NCBI RefSeq assembly: GCF_002803065.1
Contig: NZ_NNBL01000003.1
Location: forward strand, 1-64,000
Source: Streptomyces sp. CB01635
GTDB taxonomy: Bacteria > Actinomycetota > Actinomycetes > Streptomycetales > Streptomycetaceae
DNA length: 64,000 nucleotides
Direction: 5' to 3'
Shown one piece after another: positions 47,016 through 55,410 of the stretch (position 1 is the stretch's first letter; each line of letters opens with the position of its first letter). The notes under the pieces were generated by a model. The model was not told the origin of the DNA and searched no databases. It was given only the letters and a program-made list of their open reading frames with translations. A program made the translations under genes and the position numbers.

Positions 47016-48029
47016 CTACAACGGCGTGCGCAGCGCGGTGCGCTGATCGCGCCAGGCTCCCAAGAGCTGTCGTCCGAGGCGTTCTTCCAAGAGGACGGTG
47101 GCTTGGACGCCGAAGGCGATGTCTGGCTCGAGCATGGGTTCGCTTGCTCGCAGCCCGCCGATGACATCGCGACGCACTACCTGTTCGTGGACCGCGTCGG
47201 CCTCCACGTGCTCGTCGTAGAAGCGGGCCGCGGCGGGTCCCGCGCCGGTACGCCGCAGGGCCGAGGCCAGTCGCCGCGAGCTGGGGGGCGACGTTACTTC
47301 GACAGCGGCGAAGTGCCCCACCAGGGCTCCGCGCAGAGCACGGTGCAGGCCGAACAGAGACATGACGTTGACGGTGGCCAGGGCTTCCGCTGGAGCCGTT
47401 TCGACATAGTGCCCGTAAGCGGTGCGCAGGCCGAGGTCCGCCATGAGGTCGGCGAAGAGCTGGGCGTGGATGTCCTCCGGGTGTCCCGCGCCGAACTCGT
47501 CGAACTCGACGGCCACCATGGCGGCTTTGGCGCGGCCGTGCAGACGGGGGAGGACCCAGGCGTGGGGGTCGGCTTCCTTGAGGTGATAGAGGGAGCGCAC
47601 GGCCGCGTACTCCCTGAGCTGCTCCAACGTGCCGTCCCTCTGGAGGTAGTGGCTGACGCTCGACTCGTCGTGACCGACGGGTTCCACCAGAAGCGGGGCA
47701 AGAGCCTCGTCGGCATCGGTCCGTGGCGGCACGTCAGTGCGCAGCGCGTCGAGGAAGCGCTGTTCGAGCAGACCGCGCAGGGCGAGCAGCTCCGGATTCC
47801 ACTCGTGTTCGTCGCTGACGCCGTCGAAGCCTTGGTAGTGCAGTTCGTAGAGAACGTACAGAGCGAGCTGGAGATCGTCTCCGTATGGGTCGACAGTGCG
47901 CGGCGATGCGAGCGGCAGTGGCGCCGTGGCGGCGCCGCCGAGCGTTTTGAGGACTGTGGTCGACAATTCGCCCCGGGGCTGGGGAAGTGGGGGGCTGTGA
48001 CCGCGTGGCTCCTGGCTGTCCGGCTGCAT
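47016..48029 (-). CDS. Iron-containing redox enzyme (haem-oxygenase-like, HDO family)
   Basis: 337 residues from ATG at 48029. The middle and C-terminal parts are all-helical with VALYVLYELHYQGF-like (ALYVLYELHYQGFDGV) and VEFDEFGAGHPEDIHAQLFA, which supply the Glu/His ligands of the di-iron haem-oxygenase-like superfamily, and a late His in ARFYDEHVEADAVHEQVVRR. Family enzymes oxidise fatty acids or amines. It follows a CDGSH protein by 14 bp and a methyltransferase, all on one strand, so an operon is likely, with the CDGSH protein a possible electron carrier. Confidence 0.8.
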   Translation of the reverse strand: MQPDSQEPRGHSPPLPQPRGELSTTVLKTLGGAATAPLPLASPRTVDPYGDDLQLALYVLYELHYQGFDGVSDEHEWNPELLALRGLLEQRFLDALRTDVPPRTDADEALAPLLVEPVGHDESSVSHYLQRDGTLEQLREYAAVRSLYHLKEADPHAWVLPRLHGRAKAAMVAVEFDEFGAGHPEDIHAQLFADLMADLGLRTAYGHYVETAPAEALATVNVMSLFGLHRALRGALVGHFAAVEVTSPPSSRRLASALRRTGAGPAAARFYDEHVEADAVHEQVVRRDVIGGLRASEPMLEPDIAFGVQATVLLEERLGRQLLGAWRDQRTALRTPL

Positions 48030-48043
48030 GAGGGGGTCCTTCC

Positions 48044-48286
48044 TCAGGCCTCGGAGTCCGATGCGGGCGGGGGTGCGTGGTCGGTCCGGGGTTTCGTGCG
48101 GCGCCGGTGGCTGGTGTCGCACCACGGGTAGTTACGGCTTCGCCGGCACGTGCAGATCGCGACGGTGAAGCGTTGCGAGACGAATACGGTGCCGTCGTCA
48201 ACTACTACTCTTACGGGGCCCTCCACCAGCAGGGGTCCGTCAGGGTCGACGGTGACGTGGCGTGCGCGTTCAGATCTTTTCGGCAC
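48044..48286 (-). CDS. CDGSH-type [2Fe-2S] protein
   Basis: 80 residues. The cluster motif reads CTCRRSRNYPWCDTSH, the C-x-C-x2-(S/T)-x3-P-x-C-D-x2-H pattern of mitoNEET-type proteins. GTG at 48286 lies inside the end of the methyltransferase gene (17-bp overlap). The C-terminus is a short basic/Pro-rich tail. It probably transfers electrons or iron-sulfur clusters to the adjacent haem-oxygenase-like enzyme; that link is inferred from gene order. Confidence 0.85.
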   Translation of the reverse strand: MPKRSERARHVTVDPDGPLLVEGPVRVVVDDGTVFVSQRFTVAICTCRRSRNYPWCDTSHRRRTKPRTDHAPPPASDSEA

Positions 48287-48959
48287 GGATGACCACCAGC
48301 TCTTCCCAGCTCTCCTCGCCCACGAGTCCTCGGCGGCGCAGCCATGCCGTCCGGGAGCGCAGGACCGGGCCGAAGGGGATGTGGGCTCGGTCGACGACGG
48401 CGGGGTGGAGTCCTGTGCCGGCGAGCCGCTCGAGTGTGGCCTCGGTGCCGGACAGTGCCGACTGCACGAGCAGCAGGGCTCCGCCCGGCCGCAAGGCTGC
48501 GGGGGCGGCGTCACAGATACGGTCCACCAAGGCGCGTCCGTCGGGTCCCGCGTCCCACGAGCGTGCCTTGCCGCGACTCGGCAGGCCGACCGAAGGGCAG
48601 GGCACGTACGGCGGATTGCTGACGATGATGTCGTATGAGCGACCTTGGAGCGCGTTGGTCAGGTCTCCGCGGCGGACGGTGACGTGATGCCGTGACAGGC
48701 GCGCGTTGAGACGCGCGGCCCACACAGCACGCCACGAGATGTCGACAGCGGTCACACGGGCTCCCATGCGCGCGGCCTGGACGGCGAGCGCTCCGCTGCC
48801 GGTCCCCAGATCCAGCACACGGGTGGTGGGCCCTATGTTCTCCCCGCACAGCGCCTGGACGAGTATCTGCGTGTCCCTCTGCGGTGCGTACACGCCGGGC
48901 GGCGTGAGCAAGCGGGGCGGGCGCGACGGAGCCGGTGCTGACTGGACCTCTGCGGTCAT
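48270..48959 (-). CDS. SAM-dependent methyltransferase (HemK2/MTQ2 type)
   Basis: 229 residues. Class I fold: VLDLGTGSGALAVQAARMGA is motif I, VTAVDISWRAVWAARLNARL motif II, and DIIVSNPPYVPCPS contains NPPY, typical of N-methyltransferases acting on Gln or adenine. The HemK2/MTQ2 group includes PrmC-like enzymes; here the N-terminal PrmC domain is absent. ATG at 48959. It leads an operon with a CDGSH protein and an iron-dependent redox enzyme, an arrangement I have seen in Streptomyces, without a known pathway. Confidence 0.85.
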   Translation of the reverse strand: MTAEVQSAPAPSRPPRLLTPPGVYAPQRDTQILVQALCGENIGPTTRVLDLGTGSGALAVQAARMGARVTAVDISWRAVWAARLNARLSRHHVTVRRGDLTNALQGRSYDIIVSNPPYVPCPSVGLPSRGKARSWDAGPDGRALVDRICDAAPAALRPGGALLLVQSALSGTEATLERLAGTGLHPAVVDRAHIPFGPVLRSRTAWLRRRGLVGEESWEELVVIRAEKI

Positions 48960-49387
48960 CGGATTCCACTCCGTGTGGACATTGTGCGTGACTACTGTGG
49001 CACCGGGTGCCCTGTGGGGTGAGATCCACACGTGCGGCCTCTTGTGGTGGATGTGGTTGCGCTGCCGAAGTGGCGCTGGGTTGCGGCGGCACCTCGAGCA
49101 GAGGTGCTCGCGGTACACCTCTGGGCGACGACGACCGGCGGTTGCTGCGGAGACTCGCCGGCTTGGTCGCAGACCATGATCGTCGCCAAGGATGCCTACA
49201 CCGACCCGGTCTTCCAGGCGCGACGGAGCGCGCCGACGACGCGACCGTCTCCCTCATCGAGTGGCGGGGCGGCGACGCCGGTCACCTCGCCACCCTCGAT
49301 TGGGCTGACAACCACCCACCCCGACGGAGCGAGGACGAAGCCCCCACGGCCGGTCCGTGCCTTTCACCGCACTCGGTAGCAGCGCCT
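48960..49387. other. Region between the methyltransferase operon and the Asp23/AmaP operon
   Basis: About 430 bp. Open frames here have no recognisable domain. The region is downstream of the amaP gene and upstream of the methyltransferase gene, both on minus, and should carry a promoter for the latter. Confidence 0.5.
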
Positions 49388-49990
49388 CTATTCGGCACGG
49401 CGCGCCTTGTGCCTGCCAACGTTCAGGTGCGCTCGGGCGGGTAGACGGGTCAACCCAGTGGCCTCGCGTGCGTGGGCCACTGGGCCATGACACAGGGCCT
49501 GCAGGACGGGGGCAGGCAGTCCGTGGTCCGTCAGCGTGAGCGCCACATGCAGTTGGGGGCCCGCCGCTCGTCCGGTGAGGTGGGCGCCGGCCTGCTTGAC
49601 GTCGGGCAGAGCACGCGCTTCGGAGGTCACGGCGTCGCTGAGGGCACGGCCTCGCAGTTCGACGCTTTCGGGTGGAGGCGTCCCACCCAGGTGTACTGCG
49701 CTGGGGCGGTGGCGCCGCTGCGCGAGAAGCCAGATGAGGGCCAGGGCGGCTGCCAGAACCAGGACGGCGATGACGGCGGCCCACCACCAGCCCTGATCGC
49801 TCCAGTGGACGCGGTCGGTGTTGCTGAGCAGGACTTCGTGAGGCGCGGCCACGGGCCACCCGGCGGGCGGGGCCACGTGAAGCCGGCGGTAGAGGTCGAA
49901 CCCGGCTGTGAGGATCAGCAGGCCGCCTCCTAGCAGCACCAGGCCGCAAAGAGACAGGAGGAGACGGTTCAGTGTGGATCGACCGTTCAT
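49388..49990 (-). CDS. amaP: AmaP-like membrane anchor for alkaline-shock proteins
   Basis: 200 residues from ATG at 49990. Two TM helices (LLLSLCGLVLLGGGLLILTA and WWWAAVIAVLVLAAALALIW) separated by about 40 residues, then a C-terminal soluble domain resembling Asp23 (ELRGRALSDAVTSEARALPD). AmaP proteins tether Asp23/Gls24 proteins to the membrane in Gram-positives. It is the last gene of a five-gene minus-strand operon with two Asp23-type proteins. Confidence 0.8.
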   Translation of the reverse strand: MNGRSTLNRLLLSLCGLVLLGGGLLILTAGFDLYRRLHVAPPAGWPVAAPHEVLLSNTDRVHWSDQGWWWAAVIAVLVLAAALALIWLLAQRRHRPSAVHLGGTPPPESVELRGRALSDAVTSEARALPDVKQAGAHLTGRAAGPQLHVALTLTDHGLPAPVLQALCHGPVAHAREATGLTRLPARAHLNVGRHKARRAE

Positions 49991-50010
49991 GGCGCGCTCC
50001 CGGGGCAGCC

Positions 50011-50661
50011 TCAGCGGGTGTGGTGTCGTAGACGGATCGTCAGCCGTGGGGTGTGCACCAGGGCGAGCTGACGGCACTGCTCCTGCAGAGCCTGGGTGAG
50101 GTCGTCGCGGACGGCCGCAGTGTCGCGGAAGCCGACCTCCGCGCGGGCTGTGACACGACGGCGCCTGACCCGGAGCCGGGCACGGCTGACGCCGGGGACC
50201 CGCATTGCGGCATCACGCAGCACCATTGCGGCGCCCTTGCGATCCAGCCAGGCCCCGATCTCCGTGGACTCCTCGGGTGCCCGCAGGGGCAGGAGTCGGC
50301 GCAGTCCGGGTGTGAGGGCGAGGATGAGTAGCCACAGGCCGAGAACGACAGCGACGGCGCCCGTGGCCAGCAGCCAGGGGTCGTCGACGGGCCGGGTGGT
50401 CATCTCCTCGGCGATGCGGTTGCGCCATGCTCCGGCGCGGTGTCCCGCGCGCACCGCGATCACGTCGTACAGCAGGGCTCCGATGGCACAGAACGCCACC
50501 AGAGCGACCAGAGCGGCCGGGATGCGGCGTGCGGACCACAGGCGGGGCGACCTCGCCCCCCGCCCGTCGTACGTTGAGGGCGATGTCGCGGGAGCCCGGA
50601 TATCGGGCCGGTCCGTTCCGGCTCCTTGATCGGTCGAGGCGGTTCGGTGTGACAGCGTCAT
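50011..50661 (-). CDS. DUF6286 domain membrane protein of the Asp23 operon
   Basis: 216 residues, ATG at 50661. Hydrophilic N-terminus of about 45 residues, TM helix (IPAALVALVAFCAIGALLYD), a loop, a second TM helix (WLLATGAVAVVLGLWLLILA) and a C-terminal Asp23-like domain (KGAAMVLRDAAMRVPGVSRA, RLRVRRRRVTARAEV). It is 20 bp from amaP. The layout suggests a second membrane anchor in the alkaline-shock complex. Confidence 0.8.
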   Translation of the reverse strand: MTLSHRTASTDQGAGTDRPDIRAPATSPSTYDGRGARSPRLWSARRIPAALVALVAFCAIGALLYDVIAVRAGHRAGAWRNRIAEEMTTRPVDDPWLLATGAVAVVLGLWLLILALTPGLRRLLPLRAPEESTEIGAWLDRKGAAMVLRDAAMRVPGVSRARLRVRRRRVTARAEVGFRDTAAVRDDLTQALQEQCRQLALVHTPRLTIRLRHHTR

Positions 50662-50747
50662 GGTGTCCGCCCTCCGTCGTCTGTCGGTTGTGTTTGCTGC
50701 TCGGTCAAGGCCGGTGCCGAGTAGGCGCAGGTGGTTGGGCTGCGGGA

Positions 50748-51161
50748 TCAGCGGACGCGACCTGGCTGACCCGCGACAACCAGCCGCCGCACCGTCACCA
50801 TCACCTCGCCGATGTCCAGACCGGTCAGGTGGGCCACCTGTTCGGTGACCTCGCGTTGCAGTTGCCGGCAAGTGGCGGTGATATCTGTGGGATAGGGAAG
50901 ATCCACGGACAGCGCCAGCTGTGCCGTCCCGTTGTGCGCAGTCGCGTGAGCGCCGGGTGCAGCCAGGTCCGTCAGCGGGTGCTGCGGTCCGGTGATCCGG
51001 TGCAGGGCTGTGCTGGCCACCCTCGCGGCGATGCGTGCCACGACCCGGTCAGGAATCACCGTCGCGCCGCGCTCCGCGGGCGGCGGTGGGCGCTGTGCGC
51101 CGTTCGCATAAGGGCCGTCCGGGTGTTTGGACGACTCGTTGGCACTGGGGGCAGTACTCAC
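50748..51161 (-). CDS. Asp23/Gls24-like soluble protein
   Basis: 137 residues, GTG at 51161 overlapping the stop of the upstream small gene (GTGA). After a polar N-terminus, VIPDRVVARIAARVASTALH, QLALSVDLPYPTDITATCRQ and VTEQVAHLTGLDIGEVMVTV match the Asp23 fold. Such proteins help maintain cell-envelope homeostasis. It is third in the operon. Confidence 0.8.
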   Translation of the reverse strand: MSTAPSANESSKHPDGPYANGAQRPPPPAERGATVIPDRVVARIAARVASTALHRITGPQHPLTDLAAPGAHATAHNGTAQLALSVDLPYPTDITATCRQLQREVTEQVAHLTGLDIGEVMVTVRRLVVAGQPGRVR

Positions 51162-51325
51162 CGCTGCCGCCGAGTGAATATGTCGGCGTCGCCCTGCAGG
51201 ACGAGACCTAGGACCAAGCCCACCGCACCCAGGACGGCTACGAGGAGGAAGGCCCAGAAGCCGCCGAAGTATCCGGCGAATCCCAGTGCCATTCCGGCTG
51301 CCAGACCCACTGTTGCTGTATTCAT
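51158..51325 (-). CDS. Small two-TM protein (DUF2273-like) in the Asp23 operon
   Basis: 55 residues from ATG at 51325: NTATVGLAAGMALGFAGYFG, GFWAFLLVAVLGAVGLVLGL, then a charged tail ending IFTRRQR. Two TM helices. Its stop TGA overlaps the GTG of the next gene. DUF2273 proteins of similar length accompany Asp23/AmaP in many Gram-positives. Confidence 0.8.
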   Translation of the reverse strand: MNTATVGLAAGMALGFAGYFGGFWAFLLVAVLGAVGLVLGLVLQGDADIFTRRQR

Positions 51326-51408
51326 CGCTCACTCACCTGTCCCTTGGGTGTTCTGCCACCTAGGGCGCGCTTCTTCCCGCCAGGGGGAGCACCGCCGGTA
51401 GCCGGAAG

Positions 51409-51894
51409 TCATTCGACGCGGCCCTCGGTCGGCTCTGCGTCGTCTTCGTCGGGCAGGTTCACGTCGTCGACGACGAGGTTCACCTCGACGACCTCGAGCC
51501 CCGTCATGCGCTCCACGGCGGAGATGACATTGACGCGTACCTCAGCCGCCACATCGACGATGGAGAAGCCGTACTCGACGACGACATCGATGTCCATTGC
51601 GGCCTGGCGCTCGCCCACCTCGACCTTCACACCGCGGCTGACGCCGCCGGTCCCTCCACCAGGGACGCGCTCACGAACGGCTCCGATGGCACGGGTCACG
51701 CCTGCGCCGAGGTTGTGGATACCGGGTACCTCGCGGGCGGCCGTGCCCGCGATCTTGGCTACGACGCCGTCGGCGATGGTGGTCTTGCCCCGTGTTTCGG
51801 GTGAGGTGCCAGCACCGGTCGGCCCTTTCAGCATGGTCGCAGTTTCTGTAGGGCCGTCCTGCTCGGAAGGGGGACGGTCGGTGGTGTCCGTCAT
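51409..51894 (-). CDS. Asp23/Gls24 family envelope stress protein
   Basis: 161 residues. ATG at 51894 lies 8 nt after GAGGTG; an in-frame GTG at 51903 is less likely. Polar N-terminus, then GKTTIADGVVAKIAGTAARE, VPGIHNLGAGVTRAIGAVRE, VEVGERQAAMDIDVVVEYGF and VNVISAVERMTGLEVVEVNL, the full Asp23 domain, with an acidic tail. First gene of the operon. Its promoter region faces the ECF sigma gene 150 bp away, so both may respond to that sigma factor. Confidence 0.9.
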   Translation of the reverse strand: MTDTTDRPPSEQDGPTETATMLKGPTGAGTSPETRGKTTIADGVVAKIAGTAAREVPGIHNLGAGVTRAIGAVRERVPGGGTGGVSRGVKVEVGERQAAMDIDVVVEYGFSIVDVAAEVRVNVISAVERMTGLEVVEVNLVVDDVNLPDEDDAEPTEGRVE

Positions 51895-52045
51895 GGCAGT
51901 CACCTCGATCAGTCGATGCGGGCACCATCACGATGCCCGTCACAAGGTTCGACACAGCCAGGTGGGAAAACGTCACATAAATCAATAAAGCGACTCGTGG
52001 GTCCTGAGCTGGGCACTCGTGACAAAGCGGGAAGGAGGTGCAGGC

Positions 52046-52675
52046 GTGAAGCACAGCACCAGTCCTTCCTCGCGCCAAGGTGCCGGCGACTACCTGTCTT
52101 TCAGGCACCCTGCTTCCGGCACTGTCGATGGACTGCTCACCGCACCCGACGATCTGCTGGCGACGCGTGCTGGTGAGGGCGACGAGGAAGCCTTCGCCAT
52201 CCTGATGCGACGCCACAGCCGCCTCCTGCTCACACTGGCCCTCCACACGCTGGGCAACCTCCAGGACGCCGAGGACGCAGTCCAGGACGCGTTCATCAGC
52301 GCCTGGAGGCGCCTGCCCGAGTTCCGTCACGCCTGCGCGTTCAGCACCTGGATGTACCGCATCACCGTCAACCGCTGCCTGAATTCTCTGCGCAGGCGGC
52401 CGGCACCGGTACCGTTGAATGCAGTGGCGGAACCCACCGCCGGTGCGGACAGTTCGCCCGCCCAGGCAGCCGAAGAGGATGCTCTAGCCAGCGCCCTGGC
52501 CGACGCGCTCGGCGCCCTTGAGCCCCGTCAGCGGGTGTGCTGGATCCTGCGGGAACTGCACGGACTGCCCTACGAACAGATCGCCCAAGTGACTGGCACC
52601 AGCCAGCAGACGGTCCGCGGAAGGCTGTACCGGGCACGCCGATCCCTGAAGGAGATGATGGGCCCGTGGCGCTAG
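52046..52675 (+). CDS. ECF-type RNA polymerase sigma factor
   Basis: 209 residues, GTG at 52046, 7 nt after GGAGG. Sigma-2: DEEAFAILMRRHSRLLLTLA, LGNLQDAEDAVQDAFISAWR and FSTWMYRITVNRCLNSLRRR. Sigma-4: LGALEPRQRVCWILRELHGL, PYEQIAQVTGTSQQTVRGRL. The -35-recognition helix is typical. No classical anti-sigma with a zinc motif adjoins; instead an Asp23-like gene overlaps its end, and the Asp23/AmaP operon is divergent. Confidence 0.92.
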   Translation: MKHSTSPSSRQGAGDYLSFRHPASGTVDGLLTAPDDLLATRAGEGDEEAFAILMRRHSRLLLTLALHTLGNLQDAEDAVQDAFISAWRRLPEFRHACAFSTWMYRITVNRCLNSLRRRPAPVPLNAVAEPTAGADSSPAQAAEEDALASALADALGALEPRQRVCWILRELHGLPYEQIAQVTGTSQQTVRGRLYRARRSLKEMMGPWR

Positions 52676-53172
52676 ACGACCAACCCGCCCAGCCTCCGCT
52701 CCCCGGCCGCCTGCACGTGCCGTCTGACGGCTGGCCCGGTGACTCCGTCGAAGACCCGGCACTGGACACAGCGACGAAGACCCTGCGGGAACGGGAACCG
52801 CCCAGCACGCAGCGCCTCATCGCCCGCGTCATGACCAAAATCATCAATGATCAGGTGTGGCCGGGATCGACACTCCCCTTCGGCGGCCACGCGCGCGCCC
52901 TGCGGATAGCCGAGCGCGCCGCGTCCGCCGTGCTGCGGCGCGCAGCGGACGAGGTGCCCGGCGTCACTACCGTCAGTTGTCGCCTTGTCCGATCTGACCT
53001 CTTCACGGGTGTGCGCGTGATCATGACCCTGACCGCCGAAATGAACCGCCCTTTGCCTGAGACGGCCGGACTGGTGCGCCGCTCGGTAGCAGACACCTGC
53101 GGCCATGTCCTGGGCATGGTGGTGACCGCCGTCGACATCACGGTGGTCGAGTTCCACCACGCATCCGTGTAG
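52666..53172 (+). CDS. Asp23-like protein coupled to the sigma factor
   Basis: 168 residues, GTG at 52666 overlapping the sigma gene by 10 bp. The first 60 residues are polar with DTATKTLREREPPSTQRLIA. The rest reads VMTKIINDQVWPGSTLPFGG, RAASAVLRRAADEVPGVTTV and LGMVVTAVDITVVEFHHASV, an Asp23-like fold. Tight overlap with the sigma gene suggests it regulates or is regulated with it. It could act as anti-sigma, but nothing in the sequence proves that. Confidence 0.75.
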   Translation: MALDDQPAQPPLPGRLHVPSDGWPGDSVEDPALDTATKTLREREPPSTQRLIARVMTKIINDQVWPGSTLPFGGHARALRIAERAASAVLRRAADEVPGVTTVSCRLVRSDLFTGVRVIMTLTAEMNRPLPETAGLVRRSVADTCGHVLGMVVTAVDITVVEFHHASV

Positions 53173-53576
53173 CCGTTCCCAACTGCAGCAGACCAAGCCG
53201 CGTCCGGTGCGCCCCGTCGCCTCTCGTCAAACCGCCGCAGCGGCGCCGCCAGCGATTCCGCGCTGCTGCTTCCGCGCAGAGCAGAGGTTGATTGCCGCCG
53301 CGACCGTGGGGTGGCCGCGGCCCGGAAAGCCGCGTGAGCGTCCTGCAGTCTCAGGTGGGAACCACGACCGGATCCTCTGGAAGCATGAGAAGCCCAGCAG
53401 GCAATACGTCAACAGACCCCCGGGGACGCTGACGTGGCCAATAGCTTGCCGAGCGCACACCAAATGCCCGGATCAGCAGGTGACGGGCCTTGAGGCGCGA
53501 GCAACCCGGTCCGACGTGTGCGCTCGTCTGCTCCGCTCGAAGTGCGCTGAGCCCGACATTGGTCAGACTTGTATTC
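53173..53576. other. Region upstream of gas-vesicle cluster 1
   Basis: About 400 bp without a recognisable gene. It should contain the promoter for the ten-gene cluster. The gvpO ATG has no evident SD; a leaderless transcript is possible. Confidence 0.5.
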
Positions 53577-53897
53577 ATGGCAGAAGAACGTCGGCCGCGC
53601 GCCGGGAAGTCCTCGACGACAGCCGCACGCCGCTCACCGCCCATGCGGGGAGCAGGCCAAGCCGCGCGGGCTGCCTGCCGGAGCCTGGAGGGGCTCATCG
53701 GCCATCCCACGGAGGGCGTATCGGCCGTGAAGCGCATCGATGACGGTTGGTGCGTCGTCGTGGACGTCCTCGAGCTGCCCCGGATTCCGGACACTACGAG
53801 CCTTCTCGCCTCGTACGAGGTGCAGCTCGACCAGGACGGTGAACTCATGGAGTACTGCAGGGTCCGCCGCTATCGGCGCGGATCCGCCGATGAGTGA
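53577..53897 (+). CDS. gvpO: Gas vesicle protein GvpO (cluster 1)
   Basis: 106 residues, ATG at 53577. N-terminal basic, Ser/Pro-rich; C-terminal domain SLEGLIGHPTEGVSAVKRID, DGWCVVVDVLELPRIPDTTS and LLASYEVQLDQDGELMEYCR, the GvpO signature. GvpO is needed for vesicle formation in haloarchaea and may be regulatory. First gene of the cluster, followed by gvpA after 32 bp. Confidence 0.92.
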   Translation: MAEERRPRAGKSSTTAARRSPPMRGAGQAARAACRSLEGLIGHPTEGVSAVKRIDDGWCVVVDVLELPRIPDTTSLLASYEVQLDQDGELMEYCRVRRYRRGSADE

Positions 53898-53929
53898 CCC
53901 CGGCTTGTCGACGATCGGAAGGACACCCC

Positions 53930-54394
53930 ATGCCTGCGACCACCTACTCCGATGAGGTAGTGGCGTGCCCACCACGCGCCGGCACGTTGTACGACGTGCT
54001 CGAACTCATCCTCGATCGGGGCATGGTGATCGACGTGTTCGTCCGGGTCTCCCTGGTCGGCATCGAGATCCTCAAGATTGACGCGCGCATCGTTGTCGCG
54101 AGTGTGGACACCTACCTGCGGTTCGCCGAGGCCTGCAACCGGCTGGACCTGGAACGGGACTCGGGCAGCACCACCGTTCCTGAACTGCTAAGCGGCAGTG
54201 CCGCCAAGTCCATCGGCAAACGGAAGGTCCGCAAGGCCGCGGAGACCGTGGGTGACACCGTGCGCAAGGCAGTCGGGGGCCACGACGACGACTCCGACGA
54301 GCAGGACGACGACGAAGCAGAGCAGCAGGAACGGCCACGGAAGCGGCGTGCTCCGGCCCGTGGCAGTTCGCGTCGACGACCGGTGGAGGCCTGA
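53930..54394 (+). CDS. gvpA: Gas vesicle structural protein GvpA (cluster 1), long-tailed
   Basis: 154 residues. The core (about 18-80) is a typical GvpA wall segment: [57 protein letters not shown]. It then carries about 70 residues absent from classical 70-80-residue GvpA: a helical Lys/Glu stretch, a DDDSDEQDDD acidic run and an Arg-rich end. GvpA forms the ribbed hydrophobic shell. The tail would have to face the cytosol or be removed. A second copy lies at 63284-63799. Confidence 0.93.
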   Translation: MPATTYSDEVVACPPRAGTLYDVLELILDRGMVIDVFVRVSLVGIEILKIDARIVVASVDTYLRFAEACNRLDLERDSGSTTVPELLSGSAAKSIGKRKVRKAAETVGDTVRKAVGGHDDDSDEQDDDEAEQQERPRKRRAPARGSSRRRPVEA

Positions 54395-54397
54395 GTC

Positions 54398-55147
54398 GTG
54401 ACAACCGATGGGGTATACGTATACGCGATCATTCGGGCGGGAAGACCGCTGCCGACGGACTCAAGCGGTGTGGGCAGCCCTGCCGCCCATCTGCGAGTGA
54501 TTCGGCAGGGCCGGGTCGCCGCTGTCGTCAGCGAGGCGCCCGCGAACCTCCGCGCAAGACGACGCGACCTCTTGGCTCATCAGGAGCTCTTGCTGCGCCT
54601 TACGGGTCAAGGCCCTGTTCTTCCCATGCGATTTGGGATGGTGGCACCGGACGAGGCGGCGGTACGCGATCAGTTGGCAGCCTGCGAGGCGGACCACGTG
54701 GCTGTACTTGAGCATCTCGCGGACGGGGTCGAGGTCAACGTCAAGGCGTTTCCGGCACAGAATGCGCTGCGAAGCCTTCTTGCGGAGGACAAGAACGTCC
54801 GTCGCCTGCGAGATGAGGCGCGCCACAGGCCCGGGTACGAAGCCAACGTCCGGTTGGGCGAAGCCGTCGCGAGTGCTCTGGAAAGCAGGGCCGCCGCAGC
54901 CGGTCGGCAAGTGCTGCGCGAGCTCACGTCCAAGGCGCGTGCTGTGGCCTCGGGACCGGAGGTCCACGGATGCGTGCTCAACGTGTCGTTCCTAGTAGGC
55001 CGTGGCGACAGCGACGGCTTCCGAAGCACAGCAGAGCAATTCGCCGAGGCGCACCGTGAACGCGTTGAGTTGCGTCTTGCCGGCCCGCTGCCCTGCTACA
55101 GCTTTGTCTCCGCTGAAGGCACTTCTGTTCGGACTGTCGGAGTCTGA
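54398..55147 (+). CDS. gvpF: Gas vesicle protein GvpF/GvpL family (cluster 1, F)
   Basis: 249 residues from GTG at 54398. N-terminal VYVYAIIRAGRPLPTDSSGV, then RVAAVVSEAPANLRARRRDL, LAHQELLLRLTGQGPVLPMR, FGMV; C-terminal NVSFLVGRGDSDGFRSTAEQ and LAGPLPCYSFV. This two-domain pattern defines GvpF/L, minor proteins that associate with GvpA during assembly. It follows gvpA by 3 bp. Confidence 0.93.
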   Translation: MTTDGVYVYAIIRAGRPLPTDSSGVGSPAAHLRVIRQGRVAAVVSEAPANLRARRRDLLAHQELLLRLTGQGPVLPMRFGMVAPDEAAVRDQLAACEADHVAVLEHLADGVEVNVKAFPAQNALRSLLAEDKNVRRLRDEARHRPGYEANVRLGEAVASALESRAAAAGRQVLRELTSKARAVASGPEVHGCVLNVSFLVGRGDSDGFRSTAEQFAEAHRERVELRLAGPLPCYSFVSAEGTSVRTVGV

Positions 55148-55148
55148 C

Positions 55149-55403
55149 ATGGGTCTGATCACCGGAATTCTCACACTCCCCATTGCGCCGGTCCGCGGCG
55201 TGATCTGGGTGGCAGAAAAGCTCAACGACGCAGCTGAGCGAGAGCTGCACGACCCGGGGGTGCTCCGCGCCCAGCTGGCTCTGCTGAACCGCGAACTCGA
55301 AGACGGGGACATCAGCTTGGAGGAGTTCGAACGAGAAGAGGAACGACTGCTCGATCGGCTGTATTCCACACGGGTTGGTCCCGCTCCGAACGATCGAAGG
55401 TGA
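55149..55403 (+). CDS. gvpG: Gas vesicle protein GvpG (cluster 1)
   Basis: 84 residues. [20 protein letters not shown] is the conserved hydrophobic start, followed by a coiled-coil-like charged stretch ([30 protein letters not shown]). GvpG is an accessory assembly protein. It starts 1 bp after the gvpF stop. Confidence 0.92.
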   Translation: MGLITGILTLPIAPVRGVIWVAEKLNDAAERELHDPGVLRAQLALLNRELEDGDISLEEFEREEERLLDRLYSTRVGPAPNDRR

Positions 55404-55410
55404 CAGGCTC

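Noticed and set aside
49454..49484. 10-bp inverted repeat CCCAGTGGCC/GGCCACTGGG
   Set aside because: It lies inside the coding end of amaP, where the codons account for it; a terminator role is not needed.
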